35,432 nucleotides of DNA, taken from assembly GCA_934630515.1 (NCBI GenBank), contig CAKTVV010000025.1:1-35432 (forward strand). Reading direction: 5' to 3'. Below, in pieces: positions 7,842-14,845 of this stretch. Source of the DNA: an uncultured Eubacteriales bacterium. Its GTDB lineage: Bacteria > Bacillota > Clostridia > Oscillospirales > Acutalibacteraceae. The position numbers and the translations under genes were made by a program. Under the pieces are notes generated by a model. That model was not told the DNA's origin. It did no database searches and worked only from the letters and a program-made list of their open reading frames with translations. Each line of letters starts with the position of its first letter. Within the stretch, counting starts at the first letter, position 1.

Positions 7842-8768
7842 TTAATATGCTCTCTTCAGCCGCTGCCGCAGTTCTTCCGGCGACAGGCAGCGGCCATCGA
7901 TCTTGGTATGCAGTGCCATATGGCAATTTGGACAGACCGGGATCAGGTCACCGATCGGGTCCACAAGGTGCTCTGTTTTTTGCTCGCCGAGCGGCACGAT
8001 GTGATGTACATGGATCAAGCGGGCAAACCCGCTTCCGTATACCTTCTCCGCGTCAAATCCGCAGATCTGGCAGCGGCAGCCGTAATGCGCCAAGCAAGCC
8101 TCCCGCGCGGCGGCGTTTCGTTGGACGGTATTCGTCAGGTGTGTTTCCGCAACACCCTCAGTGTAGAGTGCCTCTTCCTCATCCGCCCAAAAATACCGCT
8201 TTTCCCCGTCGTATTGCCGGATGTACGTCTGCACCTCTTTACGGTAACGGACCGTTTGTGCATCCTCGCCTAAGGCGTACCACAGATTGTTCTGTCCGAA
8301 GCCAAAGCCGTCCGTCGACGCCCGGGGCGCTTTCATCGTCCGTTTTGTCTCCGGCAGGAGCACCACGTTTTGCGGCTGCGCGACAAGATTATAGATTCTG
8401 TCGCCCTCTTCCACGCATCTGCGCAGGACCGTGGCATGGTCGTACCACCCCACGATCACCGAACCCCTTTCGTCCGGCAGGGTAGCACAGAACACGACCG
8501 TCACATCGGAGAGCGTATCCTTGCCCTTGGCGCTTTCATCGATGTTCTCAATGTGGATGGTATTGTGTTGCCCGTTCGTGAGTCCGGGCTCCACGTAGCC
8601 GTAGCAATTCCCGTCATCATACGGACGGAAATTGTTGACCTCGCCGCCGGTCTTGTTTTCGGCCACATATGCTCCACCGCCTTTGGGCGGCAGGGTGTCC
8701 CGGCTTTGGTCGTAGTCACGCAGATAAGTGATGTTGCAAAATAGGATCTTATGCTTGCTTGCATCCAT
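7842..8768 (-). CDS. HNH endonuclease with unassigned N-terminal domain (possible modified-base sensor)
   Basis: 308 residues from the ATG at 8768, which lies 8 nt after AGGAG; an in-frame ATG at 8774 is too close to the site. Residues about 235-308 are a clear McrA-type HNH domain: CQICG, HVHHIVPLGE, DLIPVCPNCHMALH, with two zinc CxxC pairs and the catalytic His. The first 200 residues (HKILFCNITYL, DVTVVFCATLP, GSVIVGWYDHATV) resemble PUA/EVE-like base-reading domains in layout, but I cannot confirm that. Proteins of this form usually cut modified or foreign DNA. It is the first gene of the operon, and its start lies about 25 bp from the invertible segment, so its expression should depend on the segment's orientation. 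Confidence 0.8.
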   Translation of the reverse strand: MDASKHKILFCNITYLRDYDQSRDTLPPKGGGAYVAENKTGGEVNNFRPYDDGNCYGYVEPGLTNGQHNTIHIENIDESAKGKDTLSDVTVVFCATLPDERGSVIVGWYDHATVLRRCVEEGDRIYNLVAQPQNVVLLPETKRTMKAPRASTDGFGFGQNNLWYALGEDAQTVRYRKEVQTYIRQYDGEKRYFWADEEEALYTEGVAETHLTNTVQRNAAAREACLAHYGCRCQICGFDAEKVYGSGFARLIHVHHIVPLGEQKTEHLVDPIGDLIPVCPNCHMALHTKIDGRCLSPEELRQRLKRAY

Positions 8769-8793
8769 ATCCATCGCTCCTATCCTTTCCGGT

Positions 8794-8819
8794 TACAACA
8801 TAATCTGCGTTATGTTGTA
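8794..8819. repeat. Inverted-repeat recombination site 1 (operon side)
   Basis: Arms TACAACATAA (8794-8803) and TTATGTTGTA (8810-8819) are perfect inverted repeats around the 6-bp centre TCTGCG. The 10/11-6-10/11 layout is that of a tyrosine-recombinase core site. Bases 8798-8819 are the exact reverse complement of 9057-9078. Confidence 0.85.
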
Positions 8820-8830
8820 CATAGAGCAAT

Positions 8831-8857
8831 AAAAAAGCCTGCCAGGAGCCGGACAGG
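8831..8857 (-). terminator. Terminator inside the invertible segment, facing the operon
   Basis: On the minus strand CCTGTCC pairs with GGCAGG around a 7-base loop and is followed directly by CTTTTTT (A-run at 8831-8836). In the present orientation it would stop read-through from the recombinase side before the HNH gene. Confidence 0.7.
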
Positions 8858-8981
8858 TCATAAAAGAGTACAGTAAAACAAGCCTTCTCCGAATTTCCGA
8901 AAAGATAAGGAAAAAAGGCTTTGTTGTCATGTTCATTTTTCGACAATTCTGAGCTTTACATGCTTTTCTCAATCAAATAGC

Positions 8982-9010
8982 TTTACAAATCATCCGTGTC
9001 ATGTTACAAT
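8982..9010 (+). promoter_or_regulatory. Promoter inside the invertible segment
   Basis: TTTACA (8982-8987), a 17-base spacer and TACAAT (9005-9010) make a good vegetative promoter with a start near 9017. It now reads right, antisense to the recombinase gene. TTACAAAT (8983-8990) and ATTTGTAA (9014-9021) form an inverted repeat spanning it, and AGCTTTACA occurs twice (8952, 8979); both are possible operators. Confidence 0.7.
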
Positions 9011-9056
9011 GCAATTTGTAAGAGTATGCTTAGCGTGTCAATGGAGAAAATTTGGT

Positions 9057-9078
9057 TACAACATAACGCAGATTATGT
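9057..9078. repeat. Inverted-repeat recombination site 2 (recombinase side)
   Basis: TACAACATAA (9057-9066), centre CGCAGA (9067-9072) and TTATGT (9073-9078). It is the exact reverse complement of 8798-8819 over 22 bases. The outer right arm diverges after TTATGT (CTCTACC), so outside sequence distinguishes the two ends. Confidence 0.85.
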
Positions 9079-9103
9079 CTCTACCGCATCTTCGGTGGCT
9101 TTT

Positions 9104-9946
9104 TCATAATATCAGCCGCATATTTTCCATCCGCCGGCGGTGCTCCGTGCCGGTGGAGATGATATAAATGCGGGTGGTGTTAATGCTTGAATGACCGAGA
9201 ATGTCCGCGAGCTTGGCAATGTCCTTTTCGATGCCATAAAACACCCGAGCGAACAGGTGGCGCAGGTTATGGGGAAACACCTTTTGCGGGTTGACATTTG
9301 CCTCGGTGCACAGGGCTTTCATTTCCCGCCAGATGTTGGTGCGGCTGATGGGCTTGCCTGTGCGGGTCACAAAGATTATACCGCTTTTGATTCCTTGCTC
9401 CGCTGCATAGCGGAGCAATTTTTGTTTCAGTTCTTTCACGATGAAAACCGACCGGGTTTTCGCCTTGCAGTTCACCACCGCCTCGCCGTATTTTACTGCC
9501 TCCACGGTGATATATTGCAGTTCGCTGACCCGGATTCCCGTGCCGCAGATGGTTTGCAGGATGAGCGCGAGCCGCTCATTGTGCTTGCGTTCCGCCGTCC
9601 GACACAGACGCGTGTATTCCGCTTTTGTCAGTTCCTTTTCCTCAGGGCAGAACACCTGCTGCTGCAGTTTCAGCGATTTCACCCGCAAATCGTGCCAGCC
9701 CAAAAAGCTGAACAGGCCGTTGATGCTTGCCAGCATGGAATTGACGCTCCGCACGGCGTAGGTTTCCTGTAGGCGTTTCTTGTATGCAATCACAGTCTCT
9801 TTCGTGACCGCACTGCCTTGCGTATACACTGCAAACGCCTTGACATCACGGATATACTTCTCAATTGTCGTCGTGCTCCTTTCCTCTAAGACAAGATGCT
9901 CCTTAAATTCGTTGATTGCTTTTGCCGTGATCGTTCTTCCGTTCAT
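9104..9946 (-). CDS. Tyrosine recombinase (DNA invertase of the adjacent switch)
   Basis: 280 residues; the start follows GGAGG. Residues about 8-90 are the N-terminal SAM-like core-binding domain (LVLEERSTTTIEKYIRDVKAF). The catalytic half has Arg139 (GTGIRVSEL), a Lys near 161-163, His226 and Arg229 (HNLRH), His252 (LGHSS) and the nucleophile Tyr261 (TRIYI), so all active-site residues are present. It is short and Xer-like, lacking the arm-binding domain of phage integrases. Its 3' end is 26 bp from a core site that has an inverted partner 260 bp away, as in known promoter-inversion loci. It is most likely the enzyme that flips the segment. In the present orientation the segment's promoter would make RNA antisense to it. 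Confidence 0.85.
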   Translation of the reverse strand: MNGRTITAKAINEFKEHLVLEERSTTTIEKYIRDVKAFAVYTQGSAVTKETVIAYKKRLQETYAVRSVNSMLASINGLFSFLGWHDLRVKSLKLQQQVFCPEEKELTKAEYTRLCRTAERKHNERLALILQTICGTGIRVSELQYITVEAVKYGEAVVNCKAKTRSVFIVKELKQKLLRYAAEQGIKSGIIFVTRTGKPISRTNIWREMKALCTEANVNPQKVFPHNLRHLFARVFYGIEKDIAKLADILGHSSINTTRIYIISTGTEHRRRMENMRLIL

Positions 9947-10130
9947 CCCGATTTACCTCCGAGTATTTTTTACTATTTTACCCGAAAAGTATGAAAACAA
10001 AATCGTCGCCCCCAAAAAAGGGTTGTGGTATGTTACCTTGGAACGAACGATATTGCAAGTCTTTTGTTGAGTTTCAGAAACCAAAAGATGAGAATATGGT
10101 TCATAACGAAACGACTGTGCAGATAAAATC

Positions 10131-10153
10131 TGCACCGCAGAAAACAAAGAAAA
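10131..10153. repeat. Short copy of the island repeat motif
   Basis: The 23 bases from 10131 (TGCACCGCAG, then AAAACAAAGAAAA) are identical to 2760-2782 in repeat copy 1 and close to 12538-12559 in copy 2. It sits between the recombinase start and the excisionase promoter. The rest of 9947-10200 shows no gene. Confidence 0.6.
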
Positions 10154-10200
10154 CAGTATTCCCCGAAACGGCTGAAAAATTCACCGAGCCACTCAAAATC

Positions 10201-10229
10201 TTGACAAAACTTTCGCTGCGTGTTATACT
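10201..10229 (+). promoter_or_regulatory. Promoter of the excisionase/HTH genes
   Basis: TTGACA (10201-10206), a 17-base spacer and TATACT (10224-10229) form a near-consensus vegetative promoter. Its start near 10236 gives a leader of about 135 nt before the gene at 10373. Confidence 0.85.
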
Positions 10230-10279
10230 GCAGACAGTTAAGGACAACTGAATAAGTAAAAATCCAATTTTGAGTTTCG

Positions 10280-10341
10280 GACTCGCACTTACATAATCGT
10301 CGATGCAATTATGCATCGTGATTTGTAGTGCGGGTCTTTTT
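10280..10341 (+). terminator. Leader attenuator hairpin before the excisionase gene
   Basis: GACTCGCACTTACA (10280-10293) pairs imperfectly with TGTAGTGCGGGTC (10324-10336), enclosing a perfect inner stem CGATGCA-ATTA-TGCATCG. A run of five T follows. The hairpin lies between the promoter and the first gene, so it can end transcription early. Tn916-like elements control their excision genes through leader terminators. Confidence 0.7.
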
Positions 10342-10372
10342 GTTTTGATCCGCAGGAAAGGATGAATCATAG

Positions 10373-10582
10373 ATGAAAACACCGATCTACAAAAGCCATG
10401 AAGATCTGCCGCTGTACTTAAATGCCGAAACGATTTCAAAAGCGCTCGGCATCGCTATCTCTTCGGCATACGAGCTGATGCAGGAAAAAGATTTTCCGAC
10501 ATTCAAGGTAGGCAGCCGCAAGCTCGTCGAAAAAGAAAAGTTCCGCAAATGGGTGGACGAACATTCGGGAGGTGGTAAATGA
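10373..10582 (+). CDS. Excisionase-like winged-helix DNA-binding protein
   Basis: 69 residues with AGGAAAGGA before the start. The sequence LYLNAETISKALGISSAYE-type helix-turn-helix (residues 15-35) followed by FPTFKVGSRKLVEKEKFRKWV is the HTH_17/Tn916 Xis-like excisionase fold. Such proteins bend DNA at attachment sites and direct the integrase towards excision. It overlaps the next gene by 4 bases (ATGA) and lies in one transcription unit that leads to the integrase at 11281. Confidence 0.75.
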   Translation: MKTPIYKSHEDLPLYLNAETISKALGIAISSAYELMQEKDFPTFKVGSRKLVEKEKFRKWVDEHSGGGK

Positions 10583-11019
10583 AATACAATCGCTATCCGA
10601 AACGGGACGCACTGAAGGATTATTTTCCCGTACCGAATGAAATATTTTGTTTGGGACTGAGCAGCGGCGAGATCGCTGTCTATGCGTATCTGCTCCGATG
10701 CGAAAATCGGAAAACCTTTCAGTGCCATCCGAGTTACAAAACGATTGGCAACGCTGTCGGTATGAGCAAAAACACCGTCAAGAAATATGTGGACAGCCTG
10801 ATCAAAAAGCGACTGATTACTGCCGAGCCGACTTACGTCATCACCCAAAAAGGAGAAAAGCGCAACGGCAATTTGCGCTATACAATACGCCCGATCAGAG
10901 AAGCGTTAGAGCAGTATTACGAAGAACAACTGATACGGCTGCACGAAGAAACTCGGCGTCAGGCAGCTTTGAAAAAACTCGCCGAATTTGACCGCAAACA
11001 TGGAAAATCGGCGGTTTAA
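10579..11019 (+). CDS. HTH_36-type DNA-binding protein of an integrative element
   Basis: 146 residues, translationally coupled to the excisionase gene through ATGA. Residues about 10-90 form a winged helix (LSSGEIAVYAYLLRCENR, then SYKTIGNAVGMSKNTVKKYV and LIKKRLI), as in HTH_36 and replication-initiator-like proteins of Firmicutes elements. The C-terminus is a charged helix (EEQLIRLHEETRRQAAL). The length fits small element regulators rather than full replication initiators. A transcriptional or replication-control role is an inference from the fold and position. Confidence 0.7.
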   Translation: MKYNRYPKRDALKDYFPVPNEIFCLGLSSGEIAVYAYLLRCENRKTFQCHPSYKTIGNAVGMSKNTVKKYVDSLIKKRLITAEPTYVITQKGEKRNGNLRYTIRPIREALEQYYEEQLIRLHEETRRQAALKKLAEFDRKHGKSAV

Positions 11020-11058
11020 CGGCAGTTTTACGGCTCGTCCGAAAATAAGCAGGAGAAA

Positions 11059-11205
11059 GAGTTGGGGTCGCAAGCGACCCGCAACTCGACCCACAGCGGA
11101 CGGCAACGCCGACCGCACAAGGCTTTGTGGGGCTTTTGAGGGCTATTTCTAAAAAGGCAATTTAGGGGTTGCTTAAATTATGACCTCGCCGATTTAGGGG
11201 TTGCT
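11059..11205. repeat. Palindrome and paired direct repeats before the integrase
   Basis: GAGTTG-GGGTCGC-AA-GCGACCC-G-CAACTC (11059-11087) is a near-perfect palindrome. ATTTAGGGGTTGCT occurs at 11160-11173 and 11192-11205, a spacing of 32 bp or about three helical turns. Repeats of this kind next to an integrase often bind its arm domain. The 11020-11280 gap has no gene of its own. Confidence 0.5.
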
Positions 11206-11280
11206 GAATTTTCTGCGGATTTCGCTGGATATTCGGAGGAGTATGTGGTATTGTGTTGGGCTTGGAAAGGAGTGATGTCT

Positions 11281-12495
11281 ATGCAGAAAAAGTTGCTGAC
11301 AAACGGCAATGCGTTCAAGCGTACCGACGGACGGTGGTGCGGCGTGGTGTGGTATATGGATGAACACGGCGAGAGAAAACGCAAGAGCTTTTCCGGCACA
11401 ACCAAAGCAGAGGTTAACAAAAAGATAACCGAGTATATTGCAGACTTTGATAATCAGATTGTAGAGTCGGACGAGTCCAAGAAGACGCTACAAGATAGTA
11501 TGCAAAATTGGTTACAAGTCTTCAAGTTCCCGTCCGTGGAGCAGACCACCTATGACCGATGCGAGTGCAGTGCAAAGAATCAGATCTACCCACTGCTTGG
11601 TGAGAAAGCGGTTGGCGATATTACAGCAGCCGACATAAAGAATCTGCTCAACTATTGGATGCACAAGGGCTATGCCTACACCACCGTCAAGAAAACGTAT
11701 GTGGTACTGAACGAGTATTTTCGGTATCTCTATCGGGAGGAGCTGATCCCGAAAAATCCGATGGCGAACATAGAGATGATGAAGAAAAGCAACTTCTTAT
11801 CGGCACAGAACAAAGAAAACTTACCGGAGAGCGAAACGGTAACGATCTTCACGCCGGAGGAGATTGAAGATTTCAAAGCGGAAGCATTCCGTTGCTGGAG
11901 CAACGGCGAACGAATCTACCAACAGGCGGCCGCCTATATACTAATGCTCAACACCGGTTTACGCACCGGGGAACTGCTTGGTCTGCTGAACAGCGACATT
12001 GACCTTGAAAATAAAACGCTGACGGTGCGGCAGGGCGTAAAGGAAGTGGCGAGAAGAAACGGTGCGGATTTCACCAGCGGGCGGGAGGTGAAAATCGGAA
12101 AGCTGAAAAGCGCCACCAGCAAGCGCACCGTGCCGCTGAATCGGACGGCAGTGGCAATGATCGAGGACCTGCGCAAAGAAGCCTACTTCGTTGAAAATAC
12201 GCCCCTTGTGGCGGACGGAAACGGCGGCTACACCAGACCGGTAAATTTCCGCAAACGATACTACCGAATCCTCAAAGCGGCAGGAATCAAGCAAAAAGGG
12301 CTACACAGCCTGCGGCACACCTTCGCCACGAACTTGGTGAACGGGCAAAAGCAGCCGGACGGGTCGATACGGGCGCTGTCGCCTCGGCAGGTGGCTGACC
12401 TATTGGGGCACAGCACCTCTCAAATCACCGAACTTTACTATGTCAAGAAAGATACCGCAAGGCTGAACGGCATCACCGAAGGCTTTGAAATATAA
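11281..12495 (+). CDS. int: Tn916-type tyrosine integrase
   Basis: 404 residues from the ATG at 11281, which lies 8 nt after AAAGGAG; an upstream in-frame ATG at 11245 lacks a site. The N-terminus (GNAFKRTDGRWCGVVWYMDE) is the arm-binding AP2-like domain, followed by a SAM-like core-binding domain (residues about 65-165). The catalytic domain has Arg228 (NTGLRTGE), His342 and Arg345 (HSLRHTF), His377 (LLGHS) and Tyr386/387 (TELYYVK). The organisation is that of phage and conjugative-element integrases. It ends 45 bp before repeat copy 2, a typical place for an integrase beside its attachment site, and is probably the enzyme that inserted the island at tRNA-Trp. Confidence 0.9.
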   Translation: MQKKLLTNGNAFKRTDGRWCGVVWYMDEHGERKRKSFSGTTKAEVNKKITEYIADFDNQIVESDESKKTLQDSMQNWLQVFKFPSVEQTTYDRCECSAKNQIYPLLGEKAVGDITAADIKNLLNYWMHKGYAYTTVKKTYVVLNEYFRYLYREELIPKNPMANIEMMKKSNFLSAQNKENLPESETVTIFTPEEIEDFKAEAFRCWSNGERIYQQAAAYILMLNTGLRTGELLGLLNSDIDLENKTLTVRQGVKEVARRNGADFTSGREVKIGKLKSATSKRTVPLNRTAVAMIEDLRKEAYFVENTPLVADGNGGYTRPVNFRKRYYRILKAAGIKQKGLHSLRHTFATNLVNGQKQPDGSIRALSPRQVADLLGHSTSQITELYYVKKDTARLNGITEGFEI

Positions 12496-12503
12496 GCCGA
12501 AAT

Positions 12504-12531
12504 GCCCACCTGAGCGATTGCTCAGGTGGGC
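12504..12531 (+). terminator. Terminator after the integrase
   Basis: GCCCACCTGAGC (12504-12515) and GCTCAGGTGGGC (12520-12531) form a perfect 12-bp stem with a GATT loop, 8 bases after the integrase stop. There is no long U-run, only AAAACTTGT. Confidence 0.7.
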
Positions 12532-12539
12532 AAAACTTG

Positions 12540-12718
12540 TACCGCAGAAAACAAAGAAAGCTCCGGCTGGAACATAGCCGGAGCTAAAATTTTGATGCTG
12601 TTTTGATGATGGTGCAGACGGAATGGTTGTCACCGGATGCCGTCGGATGGGAAATTGACCCCATTTTTGAGCATCAAAATGCGGCAAAGCAGACCGTACC
12701 CGCCCGCAAAAGAGCAAG
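12540..12718. repeat. Island direct repeat, copy 2 (internal)
   Basis: About 179 bp with the same landmarks as copies 1 and 3: ACCGCAGAAAACAAAGAAAG, AGCTCCGGCT/AGCCGGAGCT hairpin, TTTTGATGCTGTTTTGATG and a TTTTTGAGCATCAAAATGC stretch. It ends near AAAAGAGCAA and lacks the TGAAACC hairpin and tRNA part. It divides the island into a 9.7-kb left part and a 2.1-kb right part. Confidence 0.8.
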
Positions 12719-12806
12719 ACCTTTTTAGCCTCCCTATGCAGTATTGCTTTACATAATTCAACAAGACAAAACAACACAATACCAACTTTTTTGAGGTATA
12801 TGCAGC

Positions 12807-14291
12807 TTAGCCCTGTGCCCATAGACTATTAATTGTGTTCCATCTATCCATTATGTTGAAATCATATAGGTACTTATTCTCATAAATGTGATGTTTTGCG
12901 AAAAATTGGCTTAAGTCACGCCCTTGACTTGAATGAGTAATTTCTGAATCATCTTTTTCCCTTACTATTAGTTTAAATAATTCCAGATCATCGTGACAAA
13001 TCATTAACAGCATTTCAAATTCTCTTATTGTAACGAGCCAATATTTTTTATCATTTGCAAGGGAATTGTCAAGTTCGAACAACTCATCTAAGCACTCGCT
13101 TTTATAATAATCCTCATAGACAAGTATTATTTTTATTGGATTTTTCATTTTTCTGGCCTTTTGTGTATTATCTAACTGTTTAACCGCTTCACCCCAATTT
13201 TTAACTATATGTTTTTTCATCATTTCTATATCCGTTTGGTTTTGCTTTATACCCAATAATGACAAGCCTGATTTTTGCTCTACTAAAAATTCGATTCCGT
13301 CAATGTTTAAGTACCAATCTGCGCGCTTTTGATTCCTTTCCTCTGGGATTTTCTCAAAACTATAATTGTTTATGCAATTATTCAGCAGTTCTTCAACATA
13401 TATCTCGAAAAAGCACCCAAAAGCATTTACAAACTTTTGTTTATCTCTTTCCTTATGCATATATAAATTTCGCAGCACCCAATAGTTTGAATGAGCAAAC
13501 AAGCTGAGCAACAAGAAAGGATTGGAGGCAATGTATATATCATCAATTTTAATTATTGGATGTGTATAAAAAACTTGTCTTTTCAAATTGCTAATCCTAA
13601 TACCATCTATCGTAATTGAATACTTATCAAGTATATTGATAAAGTTTTTAGAAGAAAACAGTGAGTTTTTTAATTCTATATTAATACTATCTTTTTTGAC
13701 AATATGACAAGAACAAGAAAAGTACGCAAAAAACAAAAACATCAGCGCAGAAAAATCATCACTTGAAAATCCTGTTGCTTCTAATATATCTTTTTCAACA
13801 TTTAGGTTATAAATATTTTGAGGATGGTTTTTCTTTGAAATGATATCAAGTATATATTTTTCTCTGGAAAAATCCTCAATGAACTCATTTGCAGCTTGAA
13901 ATCTTTTTTGTTCTCCAAAAAATCCATAAACGTTAAGAAGAACTTCTTTTGAATTACGAATGCGACAAGCATCTAATATGTTACTATAATCATTATATAG
14001 ATCTATCAAGTATAATGCTTCATTATGATTTATGGTTTTAGATCCATAGCTTTTATTAGTAATCAGAGTATACATCATATCTATTAACCATGTTTGAGTA
14101 ACAAGGCATCGTCCGGTAACTTTCGTTTTACCAATCATCACTGAATAGCTTTTCCATGATGCAAATTTATCCATAGATTTGTCAGGATTCTTAAAAAGAC
14201 TAAACGCACAATAGGATATTTCTCTAAGCATCGACTGTAGCGTGAAATTTTGGACATATAAGAAAAATTTATGTGGCAACATAACTTTCAT
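12807..14291 (-). CDS. Putative PD-(D/E)XK nuclease, AT-rich orphan cargo gene
   Basis: 494 residues from the ATG at 14291 (AGGAAGG before it); a weaker in-frame ATG is at 14318. Residues 1-280 match nothing I recognise. Residues about 290-375 give the PD-(D/E)XK pattern: a helix with GCFFEIYVEELL (Glu296), Asp325 in RADWYL, Glu338 and Lys340 in FLVEQKS, then Gln372 in EAVKQL. Such folds cut DNA or RNA. The gene is far richer in A and T than its neighbours and stands alone between repeat copies 2 and 3, beside a tRNA, which suggests recent transfer. A defence role is plausible but not shown. It could also be a repair or transposition enzyme. Confidence 0.7.
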   Translation of the reverse strand: MKVMLPHKFFLYVQNFTLQSMLREISYCAFSLFKNPDKSMDKFASWKSYSVMIGKTKVTGRCLVTQTWLIDMMYTLITNKSYGSKTINHNEALYLIDLYNDYSNILDACRIRNSKEVLLNVYGFFGEQKRFQAANEFIEDFSREKYILDIISKKNHPQNIYNLNVEKDILEATGFSSDDFSALMFLFFAYFSCSCHIVKKDSINIELKNSLFSSKNFINILDKYSITIDGIRISNLKRQVFYTHPIIKIDDIYIASNPFLLLSLFAHSNYWVLRNLYMHKERDKQKFVNAFGCFFEIYVEELLNNCINNYSFEKIPEERNQKRADWYLNIDGIEFLVEQKSGLSLLGIKQNQTDIEMMKKHIVKNWGEAVKQLDNTQKARKMKNPIKIILVYEDYYKSECLDELFELDNSLANDKKYWLVTIREFEMLLMICHDDLELFKLIVREKDDSEITHSSQGRDLSQFFAKHHIYENKYLYDFNIMDRWNTINSLWAQG

Positions 14292-14357
14292 TTTTATCCT
14301 TCCTCTCTCTAACCGCATTATAGTGAAAATCGAAATTCATAAGTTTATTTCTTTGCG

Positions 14358-14369
14358 ATTATTATAACA
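14358..14369 (-). promoter_or_regulatory. Extended -10 promoter for the nuclease gene
   Basis: On the minus strand TGTTATAAT gives an extended -10 (TATAAT at 14361-14366) with no clear -35. The start near 14354 leaves a leader of about 60 nt before the ATG at 14291. Confidence 0.5.
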
Positions 14370-14614
14370 CCAAATATAACAAAAGGAAATGAATTAGAAT
14401 TGAATCGTTTGTATATCAGTCAGTCTTTTCTAAAACAGCTAACCGTGATACTGCAGCCCTGCGCTTGGTGCCCAAAACTGCTTGGGTGTATTTTCGCATT
14501 GACACTCCTATGTTATTTTGATTGCTGTTGGTCAGACCCGCATGTAATTATTCCATAGATATTTTTTACTTAACGACATAAGTTTCTCACCAGTTTACCT
14601 GATAATTTTTTTAC
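14370..14614. other. Gene-free AT-rich gap between the nuclease promoter and repeat copy 3
   Basis: No open frame with a ribosome site is visible. The only structure is a small hairpin, TGCCCAA-AACTGC-TTGGGTG, near 14468-14487. TTGACA occurs at 14498 but no -10 follows at a useful spacing. Confidence 0.5.
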
Positions 14615-14845
14615 TAAGAAAAGCTCCGGCTGGAACCCAGCCGGAGCTAAAGTTTTGATGCTGTTTTGATGATGTAGCAGACGGAATCGTTGTCAACATA
14701 TGCCGCCGGATGCGAAATTCGCCCCGTTTTTGCGCATCAAAATGCGGCAAAACAGACCGTGCGCCGTCCGCAAAAGAGCAAAGAAAAAGCCCTGAAACCC
14801 AGCGGTTTCAAGGCTTTTCCGGTGGCAGGGGCAGAAGGGCTCGAA
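14615..14845. repeat. Island direct repeat, copy 3 (right boundary, tRNA side)
   Basis: It matches copy 1 (2757-3004) through the AGCTCCGGCTG hairpin, TTTTGATGCTGTTTTGATGAT, CGCCCCGTTTTTGCGCATC, the TGAAACC-CAGC-GGTTTCA stem and the tRNA-Trp 3' 23 bases. Its hairpins lie just downstream of the tRNA operon on the minus strand and could end that transcript. Confidence 0.85.

Larger units (their letters stand above)
8798..9078. other. Invertible promoter segment (phase switch), drawn in the OFF orientation
   Basis: The segment is bounded by 22-bp perfect inverted repeats (8798-8819 and 9057-9078) with a 6-bp asymmetric centre, TCTGCG versus CGCAGA. The distance between centres is 263 bp. It holds no gene, one strong promoter reading right (8982-9010) and a terminator that stops leftward transcription (8831-8857). 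A stem AAGCCTT/AAGGCTT lies at 8880-8921. A tyrosine recombinase gene begins 26 bp beyond site 2 and the HNH operon 26 bp beyond site 1. On inversion (x becomes 17876 minus x) the promoter start would fall near 8859, reading into the operon, and the terminator would move to 9019-9045. Layout is seen; inversion is inferred. Confidence 0.8.

Noticed and set aside
11245..11280. Earlier integrase start at 11245
   Set aside because: No ribosome site before it; AAAGGAG is correctly spaced for 11281.
12400..12822. Minus-strand frame over the integrase end and repeat copy 2
   Set aside because: Spans a terminator and a noncoding repeat; product has no recognisable features.
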